Positions 25,075-42,032 of a stretch of 64,000 nucleotides of DNA are shown here, in pieces (position 1 is the stretch's first letter; each line of letters starts with the position of its first letter). The notes beneath the pieces were generated by a model. The model did not search any database. It worked only from the letters and a program-made list of their open reading frames with translations, and was not told the DNA's origin. The stretch covers positions 42,919,509 through 42,983,508 of the forward strand of contig NC_089767.1 in NCBI RefSeq assembly GCF_040412425.1. Direction: 5' to 3'. Source of the stretch: Macrobrachium rosenbergii (taxonomy: Eukaryota > Arthropoda > Malacostraca > Decapoda > Palaemonidae). Position numbers and translations under genes: made by a program.

Positions 25075-25205
25075 AAAAAGAAAGATTAAGGGACATTTTT
25101 ATTTTAACCAAAATCTTTATACAGGATGAAGGGCATGCGGAATATGAGACTGGAAGGGGCAGCGTCCTTAAAAGATGTTTCTACCTTAAATGCCAGTGAT
25201 TATCT

Positions 25206-25207
<2 letters not shown>

Positions 25208-25276
<69 letters not shown>

Positions 25277-25347
25277 AAGTGGGGATTCCTTTCCATAATC
25301 TACTTATACGAGTCTATGGCATGCAAGAACCAATACAATATAGTTTG

Positions 25348-25422
<75 letters not shown>
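25208..25422. repeat. Two (GA)n arrays
   Basis: GA arrays at 25208-25274 and 25350-25422 are separated by 75 bp of unique sequence. The 137-codon frame across them is translated repeat. Confidence 0.96.
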
Positions 25423-25424
<2 letters not shown>

Positions 25425-25807
25425 GTTTTCGGGGATAGGTAGAATCTTGGCCAATCAAACAAATTTGGTGCTTATTTTACAGTCGCAAAGAACAATGATA
25501 GTTCCAACATCAAAGATGGTTCAAAACATCCAGAACTAAATGCAATTATCACAGACTACCATATTCCAGCAAACACGAAGAAATATACTATAAAAAAATA
25601 TTATCCCTTTTGAGATAACAAAACTGGCAAGCGATTCCGCTTCATTGCTTACAATTTTCTCTTACTTTTCTACCTGACGTTAAATATTATCCGCACCCCG
25701 TTTTCTACACTTACTGACTGACGCCTGTTTATTCAGTTTGGGAATATGCTTCGATTTTATCTTCACATTAAGCCTTCCAATGCTTCTCTTTTAGTGGCGT
25801 TGTAGTT

Positions 25808-25808
<1 letters not shown>
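25423..25808. other. Unannotated unique sequence
   Basis: Nothing recognisable. Confidence 0.4.
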
Positions 25809-25896
<88 letters not shown>

Positions 25897-25905
25897 GTAA
25901 TAATA
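25809..25905. repeat. (TAC)n(AAT)n compound microsatellite
   Basis: About 14 TAC units run into about 18 AAT units. Confidence 0.96.
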
Positions 25906-26053
25906 ATCAAGTATCGTCGAGTTACTGGCACAATGCAGTAACCAGGAAATGTCAGTTATTAGAAAAATGGAGAAAACTCTATGTAACTGAATGCAGCTCA
26001 CGCAGCAATCACTTTCAATACGACCTGTTTGAAAGAGGTTCTACTACCCACAG

Positions 26054-26818
<765 letters not shown>

Positions 26819-26877
<59 letters not shown>

Positions 26878-26969
26878 ATATATATGCATATATATAACTA
26901 TATACAAATTATATACATATACATGTATTATATACTGTGTATCTATACATAAACACACACACACACACA
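26819..26969. repeat. (TA)n array and (CA)n tail
   Basis: Perfect TA at 26819-26871, mixed TA/TG, then (CA)8. Confidence 0.94.
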
Positions 26970-27048
26970 TATATATATATATTCTTTGACGGAATAAATA
27001 TGAAATAGGCGTGTTTCTTTTTGATCTCATAGCAAAATATTGGCCCCA

Positions 27049-27052
<4 letters not shown>

Positions 27053-27134
<82 letters not shown>
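27053..27134. repeat. (GA)n microsatellite, 82 bp
   Basis: Forty-one GA units. Confidence 0.97.
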
Positions 27135-27136
<2 letters not shown>

Positions 27137-27330
27137 TGACACAGTTCTTTCAAGAGAAAAGATATTATGCCAGGTCGAAGAGACATCAGAATCGCAACTA
27201 AAACTCTATGATAAGTTACCTCTTAAACTCTTTCAAAAAGTTAGCAAGGAAGAATCAATGTTAAGTAACATTCTGGATATACGACCAAGTTCGTATATTA
27301 GTCTGGTACCGAGAAAAGACGAGTAAAAGA

Positions 27331-27745
<415 letters not shown>

Positions 27746-28312
27746 GAAGTATCTGCAAATACACAGCCAAAAGTAACAAATACCTACTTTCGTACAAGTC
27801 TGAAAATAATTCTTAACAGGAATCCATCAAGAAAAAAACACACAAAATCTATTAAATCTAAAAAAAAAAACTAAAGAAAACCTCTGCAATGAAAATATTG
27901 TAGCAGAATCAACGAGACCAAGGCTGGTATCCAGAAACCATGCGATCGCATTTGTCAATACGAAGGCGATCGCGGTTGTATGGTCTCAAACGAAGAACTA
28001 TCGTGGTATCCAGAAATCATACGACGCCCTCGACTTCATCGCATCGCATCGCTGGTTAAGCAGGCTTACCAACATATGCGGTTACTGGGAATGAAATGCC
28101 TGGAATCGACGATTACAATACTGTATCAGTATCATAGACAATTTCTTTTATTACAGTGACATTGAATTAAAATGTCTTTATGTCTTTACTATTTATTAGG
28201 AAAAGATACTGCATATCTGTAGTATATTTTTTTTACTTGATATTTGCTGTCCTGGTTCCGCGCGAAAATGTAAACAAAGAGTCGGGAAATACGCAAGCAA
28301 CTAATCAGGAAT

Positions 28313-30555
<2,243 letters not shown>

Positions 30556-31305
30556 AGATTGCCCTCGCCTTCTGCAGGACACTGGCTCTTGCGTTGGCAG
30601 CCTGTTATGATATAATTCTTAAACTAGTGTTTCTGAATAATTTGTATTAGACATCATAAGTGAAGTTCTAAATAATGGTGTTCTGATTTGACCTGAAGCA
30701 CAGTTGTATTCAAATATTTTATCACCATTTTTATCTTGCAAGTACAACAGTCATGTCTTTCTCAAGGTGTCAGATTGACAACTATGGTAAGAGTTCCTGA
30801 ATAAATCTTATGTAAAAAAATATTTATCCTTTATCCTTTCAGTCAATTCTAGTAATCTAGAATGTATTACCTCTTTTTAACCCTAGATTGCTTTTGCCAT
30901 TGAATATTTTTTCAGGATGAACCAAAAAATAAATCCATTAGTGTTCCTTTTAAAGGCAAACATATAAGTTATATTTTCATATTTCATTAAGTCAATAAGA
31001 AGTGTATTTTCATTTTCTTGGTATCAGGTACAATTTACCATGCACATACAGCTGCTAGCTTTCTGACAAAAGCATTCTTGGTTTAATGTGTTATCACTAT
31101 CCAGTTCAATATTTAAAGGGTTCTTAAATGATGCAAGTGATAAGATTATAGATTTATTGTTATTAAAGTGCAAGTCACCAGAACTGAGGTTCCTTGCACT
31201 GTAAGCAAAACAGCTGCAATATCATCCTAGGTGCATTTTTGGGATGTACAAAATTTGGAAAAATATACTTTAAACCTAATTAACACAAAACAAATACATA
31301 ATCTC
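30556..31305. other. Harbinger interior between the two gene relics
   Basis: AT-rich sequence with no frame I can assign. It would have held the 3' ends of the two convergent genes. Confidence 0.45.
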
Positions 31306-31804
31306 TCAACCTACAAAAAAACTGTCAACAATGTGGGCCCTACGTTGAGCTTCTTGGATATTGTCAGCCCTTTCAATGATACCCACATCAGGTTCATCAG
31401 CATCATCCAATTCAAGATTTTCTTCATCCTATAAAGGTATTTTGTTTGTTATGGCACAAAATATGAAGGACTGCACAAGCAATTATTATGTTCTTAGTGT
31501 TATTAAACTTTGTTCTAACTGGTATTGATAACTGCAACCTTTTTTTATAAAGTAGTCCTATGGCACGTTCTATAAGATTGCGAGTTTTGATGTGCGCAGC
31601 ATTATAACGTCTTTCTTTGTGTGTATTAACACGAAATGGTATCATTATATAAGAATGGCATGGATAACCACTGTCTCCCAACAAAAAGCCTCTATGCATG
31701 CCCGATTCTAGGCTCTGTGCTAGTCTTGAGGTAGAAAATATTTTGGAGTCATGAGTAATGAACCCTAAGCCAATGAGATCTACCTGTGGCCTCCCAAAAA
31801 ACAA
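31306..31804 (-). pseudogene. Harbinger-type DDE transposase, C-terminal part, frameshifted
   Basis: A 126-codon minus-strand frame (31804-31424) has the HARBI1/PIF nuclease signatures: THDSKIF at residues 17-20 onward, GDSGYP at 43-48 (second catalytic Asp), RYNAAHIKTRNLIERAIGLL with the catalytic Glu at about residue 79, and ACAVLH near 109-114. After HNKQNTFI the frame shifts by one base; the next frame (31428-31306) gives an acidic tail, DEENLELDDADEPDVG, then EAQRRAHIVDSFFVG and TGA, as in intact family members. The N-terminal helix-turn-helix region and the first catalytic Asp (normally IDGTHI-like) are not recognisable upstream. This enzyme family cuts and pastes elements with 3-bp target duplications. 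Here it is truncated and frameshifted, hence inactive. Confidence 0.88.
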
Positions 31805-32940
31805 TAAAGAAATCTAAATTAGCGTGTCAAGAAAATGTATTTCCACATCCTCCAAATTAGCTTTATGAAAACAAAAAATATATATATTAACATCCTCCAT
31901 GTATGGGTTGTTTGTACAGTATTTCTCCAATTTTGCCTATCACTAAAATTACATCACCCAACATAGCTCTCTGCAAAAATGAATCATGCCATCCTCCACA
32001 TAACATATTTTTTATATTCACTAGGCTAGGGAATGGCAATTGGTAAAATTCTAGTTTACTTATGGATGCATATATAAGTCAGGAGGGGGTCCAGGGGGTG
32101 AAGCCCCGGGTCTAGGAAAGGAACAGGATTCTAAGTTGGGTTAGGTATCTGGCTATTAGCCTAAAGGAAATACTGAAAATTCCTTAATAAATATATCAGC
32201 GTAGAGAGCGACAAGAGATGCTTCTCTCCGTAAGTAAACTAGAACTTTATATATATAGCCTCTCATGCATCAGTAATTTGGCAATTCACTGCCTGTGAAA
32301 GCCATCGGCAATCCATATAGGTAGCCACTACCTTAGGCAATTAGCTTCATACTTCTCTTAAAAGGCTTGGGCAATCTCACTTTCGCATCACATGCAACCT
32401 AGCCTAGTAATTTACACCGCACCATATACTTTCTAATTTCCTTATTATAAACAGCTCCTACATGGAATTTCAAGCTTGCATCACCTAGCAGTCTCCCTGT
32501 GAGCTTCAGTGGCTGTACTGATTTCAACTTTCTTGGGCAATATAACACTAACATATTAAGATTTCTAGATGTATACCAATTAAATACGTAATTTTTGTAT
32601 TTGAAAACGAAACTCTAAACACGTCAACGAAGCCTATTTTGAAGGAAAAGAATTCCAACAGAGGTGGCCGACTGCCATTGTTTTTGTTACGATGAGCTCG
32701 AATTCATCCGTCGTCGGCAGGCAAGGACAGGCAAAGACTTCTTAAAAGTATTCTTTTCAAGACCTTTGTTGCGTTGTTATTCAGGTCTTTTCACCACAAA
32801 TTGTTTCATATTTTCAATAGACATTGTAGATAAATCACTTTGGCGCACGTATTTTGAAGCAGAGTTGAAATTTACATTCTTTCAATTCTGCCATCGCAAG
32901 GGGGTACCCATGCGACGCCTCCTTCACTATGGTTCCAACA
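31805..32940. other. Upstream part of the Harbinger element, unresolved
   Basis: It should have held the 5' part of the transposase on minus, but no conserved segment is readable. A 122-codon plus-strand frame (32664-33032) runs into the terminal repeat and has no family similarity, so I do not call it a gene. A GGGGGTCCAGGGGGTGAAGC stretch near 32086 resembles one at 28806. Confidence 0.45.
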
Positions 32941-33279
32941 TTACATTGTCAAATGCGAATGCCTGCGTATGTTCGCATGGTTTCTGGATACGGCAACACC
33001 ATCGCGATCGCATACAACGAACCGTCGTATGATTTCTGGATACGAGCACAAGACTAATCAATTAATAACGACTTTCGTAACTCGATGAAAGCCCGACCAA
33101 ATATTAATACCCAGTTGCTGGAAAATTAATTCCAAACCTAAACAAGTACAAGAAAAAATAAAAACCTCCCTTTGAATAAATTTTTGAGGGGTTTTGTAAA
33201 ACAACTTCCCGGTACTGAAGAAAAGACCGCTATGGTCAAGTGTGCTTAAATAAATGATGGATACCAAATTTCTCGGAAG

Positions 33280-33282
<3 letters not shown>

Positions 33283-33331
<49 letters not shown>
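33283..33331. repeat. (TC)n microsatellite
   Basis: About 24 TC units, preceded by ACCAAATTTCTCGGAAGTAT, which resembles the spacer before the TC tracts at 47.5 kb. Confidence 0.96.
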
Positions 33332-33334
<3 letters not shown>

Positions 33335-33386
33335 CTTTAACATGAATCAGCCTGCTTCTTCGATGCTAAAATAAACGAGTTAAAAA

Positions 33387-33777
33387 TGCGCCGAAGTGTC
33401 TTCGGCGCAATCGAGTTTTCTGTACAGAGTATAACCAAAGCCACCGCAAATAGATCTATCTTTTGGTGGTCTCGGTCAAATGCTGTATAAGCCGCGGTCC
33501 ATGAAACTTTAACCATGGTCCGGTGGTGGCCTGTCATATACTCGTACAGCTGCCAAACGCACGATTATGACTAACTTTAACCATAAATAAAATAATAAAA
33601 TAAAAACTACTAAGGTTAGAGGGCTGCAATTTGGTATGTTTGATGATTGGAGGGTGGATGATCAACATACCAATTTGCAGCCTTCTAGCCTCAGTAGTTT
33701 TTAAGATCTGAGGGCGGACAGAAAAAGTGCGGACGGACAGACAAAGCCATCTCAATAGTTTTCTTTGACAGAAAACT
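33387..33777 (-). mobile_element. HPR multi-hairpin repeat, copy 5
   Basis: Complete minus-orientation copy: intact terminal hairpin (TGCGCCGAAGTGTCTTCGGC), ATAGATCTATC hairpin, long ACTACTAAGGTTAGA hairpin at about 33604-33702, GTGCGGACGGACAGACAAAG, and a start hairpin ending CAGAAAACT. Confidence 0.9.
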
Positions 33778-34045
33778 GATAAAAAATGAATTTCTTCAGC
33801 AATCGAGTCGAGATCAATATCTAAAGTATTCGTAGCATTTACAAATCACTTTTTCCACCTTATTGTTTAAATATTTAAAATATGGATACCCCTGATAATT
33901 CCAATTCAATTTTTAAAGTCTCCAAATACCCAGATTTCTTGGAAATAATTTCTCTAGGGTTGTATGAGTACCATAGTAAGTTCTAAGACCTTTGGTTAAC
34001 GCTTAGCTGCCGATTCATCGTAAATGACATTCTCGTATGTACTCG

Positions 34046-34048
<3 letters not shown>

Positions 34049-34127
<79 letters not shown>
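34049..34127. repeat. (TA)n microsatellite
   Basis: About 78 bp of TA. Confidence 0.97.
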
Positions 34128-34128
<1 letters not shown>

Positions 34129-34294
34129 CTTTTGGACACGTTTACGTTACAATCCAGTAATGATAAGCACATCAGCAATTGTGAGGAAATCGAGAAATTC
34201 ATTACACACTTTAAAGCTATTAGAAAACACCCGCTTCTGGTGAATATGCCAGGTGTCTATATGTCTATAAATGTATAATGTCTATATTATATGC

Positions 34295-34317
34295 ATATAT
34301 ATATATTATATATATAC

Positions 34318-34400
<83 letters not shown>
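34295..34400. repeat. (TA)n array
   Basis: Broken TA near 34295-34330, then a perfect run to 34399. Confidence 0.95.
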
Positions 34401-34402
<2 letters not shown>

Positions 34403-34589
34403 CCATGGCGCATTCTGCTACTCCAGGAATGGCAAAAGTAAACACATGCAATTAACGGTAATAATTTTACTATGCAAATTAAACGCCCACGTGCCAAATG
34501 TACCTCCTACGTGCCCAGCCACGTGGGATGAGTAGGCAACGATGAATATTTCAATAACGGATTTACGAAAATAGGATATTGCGGTATTG

Positions 34590-34825
34590 GATAATGACAA
34601 ATAAAGATTTAAAATATTGAAGTATTACACAATGATAAATGAAAAATAGAATATTAAAGCCTTCGACAATGACAAATAAGAAACTAGAATATTAAAGTAC
34701 TAGATAATGATAAATAAAAATAGAACATTACAGTATTAGATAATGACAAATAAAAATTAGAATATTAAAGTACTAGATAATAATAACAAAAAATTAGAAT
34801 ATTAAAGTCTTCGACAATGTCAAAC
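34590..34825. repeat. AT-rich tandem array, ~37-bp unit, about 6 copies
   Basis: The unit ATAATGACAAATAAAAATTA, GAATATTAAAGTACTAG occurs with period 36-38 bp. The array ends just before an HPR copy. The variants AAGTCTTCGAC and AAGTACTAGAT alternate. Confidence 0.88.
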
Positions 34826-34839
34826 GAACAAGTAAAAAA

Positions 34840-35200
34840 TGCGCCGACGTAGCTTCGGCGCAATCGAGTTTTCTATACAGCGTATAATCAAGGCCACCGG
34901 AAATAGATCTATCTTTCGGTGGTCTCGGTATAATGCTCCTGTATGAACCGCGGCCTATGAAACTTCAACCACGGCACGGTGGTGGCCTGGCCTATATCGT
35001 TGCCAGATGCACGATTATGGCTAACTTTAACCTTAAATAAAATACAAACTACTGAGGCTAGAGGGCTGCAATTTGGTATGTTTGATGATTGGAGGGTGGA
35101 TGATCAACATACCAATTTGCAGCCCTCTAGCCTCAGTAGTTTTTTTTAAGATCTGAGGGCGGGCAGAAAAAGTGCGCAATAGTTTTCTTTTACAGAAAAC
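34840..35200 (-). mobile_element. HPR multi-hairpin repeat, copy 6
   Basis: Complete in minus orientation except that the tandem GTGCGGACAGAAAAA part is shortened to one unit running straight into CAATAGTTTTCTTTTACAG. The terminal hairpin is GCGCCGACGTAGCTTCGGCG. Confidence 0.9.
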
Positions 35201-35528
35201 CACCCAAAAAAAAAAGTGCTTCAAATGCCATCCAGTCTTGATCCGACCAATCCACGGCAACGAGTGAGAACAAAACGATCCGGGGAAGTTGGAGTTGATT
35301 TACATTCCAAGCACAGGAGGGATTAGCGAGATCCTAAAAAAAAAAAAAAAAAAAAAAAAACTGAAGTATCACTTAGCTGTTTCGATTCACATTCATGAAG
35401 ACGATTCCGCGTCACTAAGCAAGACAGCTTTTTCAGTCTCTTGACAGCTCGGCTAATTGAAGGAATCTATGCAATTTTTCTTGCATTTTTTTTTTTGGGG
35501 CGTTTCGTTTTTACTCTTTTCACTTCCT

Positions 35529-35576
35529 TCTTCTTCTTCTTCTTCTTCTTCTTCTTCTTCTTCTTCTTCTTCTTCT
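35529..35576. repeat. (TTC)n microsatellite
   Basis: Sixteen TTC units. Confidence 0.96.
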
Positions 35577-35697
35577 CGGCAGTGTTATTAATTGTTACGC
35601 TTTCCTCGGCTGAACTTTTACTTTGGAATAACTACAACTTATGATTAGGAAAAGATATCTGTATACATATGTATATACATATACATATAGATATACA

Positions 35698-36774
<1,077 letters not shown>

Positions 36775-37030
36775 AATAAATTGAACGACAGGCCAACAAC
36801 CTCCATTTCAACGCATCCACGCCGAACCCAAAACATTTCTGCAACCGAACCGGGGAATATAAACAAAAAAAAAACAAAAAAAAACCATAAAACTTAAAAT
36901 ATAACAGAGGAAAGAATGAGGGGAAATAATATGTATCGACGCGAGGAGCTTTCGCTCGACGGGCGCAGATGTTCTGAACTTTTTTCTTACGGCCGGCATT
37001 TGCTTTTCCCGATAAATTTGCGCATTTGCT

Positions 37031-37032
<2 letters not shown>

Positions 37033-37091
<59 letters not shown>
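37033..37091. repeat. (CT)n microsatellite
   Basis: About 29 CT units. Confidence 0.97.
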
Positions 37092-37093
<2 letters not shown>

Positions 37094-37394
37094 TCGTCTT
37101 GTTCTCTGCGCGGGTTGTTTTATCGAGAATTGCAACATAATTTTATCTATTTATGGTGCACATGTGTGGAAACGGCCATTCGGTTCGCTCGGAGATCGTG
37201 TTTTGTTTGTCATGAAATTTATGTTATGTATCATTCCTTGGGTGTATATATATACATATACATATTAATACATACATACAGTATATATACCTATATATAT
37301 TACATATATCCTGTATATTGTGTTTGTGTAAATTCAAAACATATTCATATCGTTATAGAGAATTACACATATAAGTTGGGTCCATGATTACATT

Positions 37395-37398
<4 letters not shown>

Positions 37399-37457
<59 letters not shown>

Positions 37458-37475
37458 GTCTGTGTGTGTGTGTGT
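37399..37475. repeat. (TA)n and (TG)n microsatellite
   Basis: TA at 37399-37455, then (TG)8. Confidence 0.96.
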
Positions 37476-38456
37476 GCAAGCAAGCAAGCGCACGTTTTAA
37501 CACCAAGCAGAATTTTCCACAAGTATGAAAGAACGTACTTCCATATTCCTAAACATCATATATACACAAGTACTCTCACACCTACCTAATTCACGTCTCT
37601 GTCTGTGTGTTAGACTGAACGTTACAAAAAAAAAAGCGCTTCTCTACATATGCATGAGATCCACACCTATGAACTACAAAAGGCCTTGGAAAACTTCCCG
37701 TCAAAGTGGGCGTGGGCGTCACACCAGTCACGTGGGCAGACACGTCTACCTCCGAGCGAAAACGTCCACATTCCGTGAACTGTTTTACAAATGCGATGAA
37801 CATTTGATGTTACGGAAACAACGGAGTTTTCTAAAAATTTTACTGACGCCACTACTGTGCCTGACAGCTGGTTCAGCAGATACTGAATAATGCCTTCCAA
37901 ACATGTGGAATTTCACACCTGCCGCCATTCGCCTCAGGCGGTTTTGGAAAGGGGGATCTTTATACTGTCTTAGGTCTTGGTTCCATAATCTTTATTCGCC
38001 TCCCTATTCCTTCGGGGTATGGGTCAGTTAACATATGGTCGTCATCCAATAAGCCTCCGCAACTTTGAAAGAGAATAACCACTTTATGGACTCGTGCTTT
38101 CCATCCATAAAAGCATACGGGATGTTTTTGAGCGCCTTCGGTTAAGACCCGAACGTTGGTATTTGCCTCTAGGTCTCCTCTCTAAAAGCTTTCGCTTCTG
38201 CGATTAACGACTCCATTACATTACATTCCGCGTAATGGTCGTTGAGGGGGAACTAAAGCTTTCCTTTTCAGCTACGTATTCCATTTACCTATTTCGTACC
38301 CTAAAGCTATATAATAGCTACGCTCTAAGATGTAAAACGTATCAGCGCCCACGCTGAATTGCACTGTGCGTTTGGCAGCTTTGTCCTTTTGTCATTCGCA
38401 AGATATAAACGAAATAGTCAGCTAAATCATTATCATCTATATTTGAAAAATTACTT
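37476..38456. other. Unannotated unique sequence
   Basis: Low in microsatellites and relatively GC-balanced. A 121-codon plus frame at 37525-37890 and antisense frames do not match a known family. I cannot exclude fragments of an old retroelement, because a LINE relic lies 300 bp further on. Confidence 0.4.
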
Positions 38457-38612
38457 ACCGATAAGTACTGGACACATGTTTGGGGGGAGACACTCTAGCA
38501 GTTTGGAACAAGCATAGTTTGCAGGTTTGGATTTAGGGGGAGGCATGGGAGAGTCTCTCAGTATAACTGTGCTGAACGTAGGGTAGTTGCAGACTTCTGC
38601 AGCTATCTAGCA
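38457..38612 (-). other. Exon-like open frame with consensus splice donor
   Basis: On minus, a 52-codon open stretch (VCNYPTFSTVILRDSPM, then PPPKSKPANYACSKLLECL, then PPNMCPVLI) ends at a strong donor CTTATCG|GTAAGTAA. CTGCAG before it could serve as acceptor, but it lacks a pyrimidine tract. The peptide is rich in Cys and Pro and I recognise no domain. It may be a real exon, an exon of an unknown repeat, or chance. Confidence 0.25.
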
Positions 38613-38738
38613 AAGCGCTTTCCCTTACCATTTCCTCATTCCAAATTATGATTAGGATATCTTTTTTTAGTAATGGATATACTTGAAACAACAGAATTCC
38701 TTTTCAAACATATTTCTATGAGACACTTTTTTCTTTAG

Positions 38739-39010
38739 TCATGGAATTCTATACCTACCAACAATATCATCTCTTTCTCTGCCACATACCTTTACATTTA
38801 AATCACCTAGCACAACCACACCTTCATATTCTACATACCCAGCAATGCGTTCATTCTCTCTCATCCCTTCGAGGGCCATACACTTACTACCAAATGTTTT
38901 TTATTTTGGTAAAATGAACCTTACTCATACAATCTTCCAACACATTTGTATTACTTCAATCATGCCCAGAGCTTGTCTACAAAACATGGGCTATTCCCTC
39001 CCTAGTTTTA
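38739..39010 (-). pseudogene. LINE endonuclease (APE-type) fragment
   Basis: On minus, EYEGVVVLGDLNVKVCGRER followed by DDIVGRYRIP is the GDxN segment of the exonuclease-endonuclease-phosphatase domain of animal LINE ORF2 proteins (consensus VVVLGDLNA.VG......VG..G.PG). A stop lies right after it at 38739-38741. Upstream, VSV(Y)GP and WKIV-VRFILPK-like remnants are readable only across frame changes and a stop, so the piece is degenerate. It belongs to the same strand class as the LINE tail at 23.3 kb but is a separate insertion. LINE endonucleases nick target DNA to prime reverse transcription. Confidence 0.7.
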
Positions 39011-39109
39011 AACCTTTCAACTAAACCAGGCAAAAAGAGTCTCACCTTTGTCTTTTGAGTACCAAGCCATCCAGCTTTTTCCCATTATAAAAACAACCAT
39101 ATTACATTT

Positions 39110-39506
39110 TAGTTTTCTGTAATAGAAAACTATTGTGTCGGCTTTGTCTGTCCGTCTGCACTTTCTCTGTCAGCCCCAGATCTTAAAAACTACCAAGGCT
39201 AGAGGGCTGCAAATCGGAATGTTGATCATCCACCATGCAATCATCGAACATACCAAATTGCAGCCATCTAGCCTCAATAGTTTTTATTTTAAGGTTAAAG
39301 TTAGCCATAATCGTACTTCTGGTACCGCTATACGTACCAACAACACAGGCCACCATCGGAAAGTGGCTGAATTTCATAGGCGGCGGCTAAGAGTTTCAAG
39401 GACTGCGGCTAAGAGTTTCATGGGCCGTAGCTGAAAGTTTCACACAGCATTATACGCTGCGCAGAAAACTCGACTGCGCCGAAGAAACCGGTTCATTTTT
39501 TACTTG
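39110..39506 (+). mobile_element. HPR multi-hairpin repeat, copy 7
   Basis: Plus orientation. Starts TTTTAGTTTTCTGTAATAGA and ends GGTTCATTTTTTACTTG. The long hairpin lies at about 39186-39287. As in copies 3 and 14, the ATAGATCTAT hairpin is replaced by repeated TTTCATGGGCCG-type units. The terminal hairpin is half lost. Confidence 0.88.
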
Positions 39507-39817
39507 TTTCCCCTTGTGTCCGACATTTGAAAACCTGCGCCTGAATACGTTGCTCTATCACTCTTTACTTTTTTAACACCACTTAAGGGAACGGGGCTCT
39601 AAATCCTGGGGCTCTAACTCTTTGAGGATCTTCACACACCACTTAAAGTGGTGAAAATGTTATCTTCTTTTCCCTGCATCCTATATGAGTGAAAAGTGAG
39701 CACTGCCTTAAGCCTTAGCGTGGGCTCATCTGGCACTTTGTGGGTATTCCATTTATCAGGCGTTCTTTAGCCTCCAAGTACATTATATCAAGGGCATGGA
39801 CGAAGTCACACACACAC

Positions 39818-39933
<116 letters not shown>

Positions 39934-40167
39934 TACATTTTCTAAAGGAAACAAAATTCCTTGAACAGTAAGTTAATACGGGCATTTTGCTGACTATAAG
40001 CAACTGTATAATAACCCACAGGATAATGACTAGCGAAGCACATCCAGCATTTAAAGAGATGATAAGCACATTTCATATTTACAAATCACCATGATCGTCA
40101 TTTCGATTCTTATATAAAAATAACAGACACACTGAGAGAGCAACACCTAAAATAATCAAGTACAGAA

Positions 40168-40598
40168 TGCGCCGAAGTTTCTTCGGCGCAATCGAGTTTT
40201 CTGTACAGCCGCTACAGCGCATAATCAAGGCCACCGAAAATAGATCTATCTTTCGGTGGTCTCTGTATAATGCTGTATGACCCGCGGTCCATGAAACTTT
40301 AACCACGGCCCGGTGGTGGTATATCCTAAATCGTTGCCAGACGCACGATTATGGCTAACTTTAAACTGAAGTCAAATAAAAACTAAAAACTACTGAGGCT
40401 AGAGGGCTGCAGTTTGGTATGCTTGATGATTGGAGGGTGGATGATCAACATACCAATTTGCAGCCCTCTAGCCTCAGTAGTTTTTAAGATCTGAGGGCGG
40501 ATAGAAAAAGTGCGGACAGGAAAAAGTGCGCCCGGACAGACATAGTGCGCACGAACAGACAAACCCGGCACAATAGTTTTCTTCTACAGAAAACTAAA
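40168..40598 (-). mobile_element. HPR multi-hairpin repeat, copy 8
   Basis: Longest minus copy. All four hairpins are intact, and the tandem part is expanded (GTGCGGACAGGAAAAAGTGC, GCCCGGACAGACATAGTGCG, CACGAACAGACAAAC). The segment CTGTACAGCCGCTACAGCGC is present before the ATAGATCTATC hairpin. Confidence 0.92.
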
Positions 40599-41384
40599 AC
40601 CCTCCTGTTATATAAAACACAATTCCGTTTTCAAACTTTTTTTTGTAAAATATCAGTCTAAGAGAAATGGAACGAACGGTACACCTTCCAATGGCCAGCC
40701 AGCCTGAAATGAGAGTAACTCACCCCGACCCACAAGACGGTACATATCGTCCGTCCCTGAGGTCTCTCACATTACCCATAACAGCATCAACAGACAGTCC
40801 CATCCGCGGGAAATCTCCAACATAACTAATATGGCCATAACGCTAATTACCGTTATAAAAACCAGACCGTCTGGTGCGCTGGGTCATTTACCACCATCAT
40901 GAGATTAGGCACTGGGGTTGGTGGTGGGGAGGGGGAGGGGGCGGTTCTGGGGATTCTGGAACCTTGTAACAACATTTGAAGTTTTAGTGGGCGTCATTTA
41001 GTAACTTTGAGAATGGGAGGTGTGAAAGAAAGAAGGAATGCGGAATAATTGGCAAGAATTGGAAAATATGTGATTGAGGAATCGAACATGGGAATGTGAG
41101 TAGACATTAAATGACTGGAAGAAAATGAAAGTATATGGCTTTGATAATTGCACCCTGTATTAATAAAAATAGCAATAAAATGTAACAAGATATATAAAAC
41201 TCTATCTTTACATACACGATTGAACTCTGACAAAATGCAAGAAAAATGAAAAATTGTAACGTAGATAAGCTTGAATGATTTTTAAAGAAATTGATTACAA
41301 CTCATGCATAATCAGGGCCCAAAATATAAACAACTATTACTGTGTGTTCATAAAAAAAAAAACTAACGGGAAAAAAATAACAAT
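40599..41384. other. Unannotated unique sequence
   Basis: A G-rich patch (GGTGGGGAGGGGGAGGGGGC) lies near 40922. No frame or repeat family is recognised. Confidence 0.4.
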
Positions 41385-41580
41385 AATGGACTCAGTAAAA
41401 TGACATTGGCACAATCACAGACAGGGCCAAAGTTCGATTCCTAGAGGGGGCGGAACGATTTAACCACAACCCATTTTCTTTGAATTATGGTTCCGTTGAC
41501 CTTAGCAGGCAATTATATGTTTCAAATCTGATTTGAATTCTAAATTTTTCGTCTGATGACCTGGCCCTAGAACCGTTTGG
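41385..41580 (+). mobile_element. tRNA-derived SINE
   Basis: CTCAGTAAAATGACATTGGC resembles a pol III A box region, and GCCAAAGTTCGATTCCTAG contains a perfect B box (GTTCGATTCC) about 40 bases later. The roughly 130 bp that follow (AACGATTTAACCACAACCCA, GTTCCGTTGACCTTAGCAGG) would be the SINE body. The end is uncertain and no A-rich tail is clear. Confidence 0.55.
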
Positions 41581-41732
41581 TTATTCAAGATGTTTCGTGG
41601 ACAGTGGTTTGAAGTAAGTCGAAAACAAGGTGAATAAGAGATGATGATATTATCAAACTCTTCTCTAAATAATTGTCAAGAATAGAAGGTACGATAATAC
41701 CTTCCATACTTATTCCTTTATAAAGAGGAAAG

Positions 41733-42032
<300 letters not shown>

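Noticed and set aside
31231..31434. 67-codon plus-strand frame
   Set aside because: Antisense shadow of the transposase C-terminal tail.
32664..33032. 122-codon plus-strand frame at the right end of the Harbinger element
   Set aside because: It runs through the terminal inverted repeat, lies opposite to the transposase strand, and resembles nothing.
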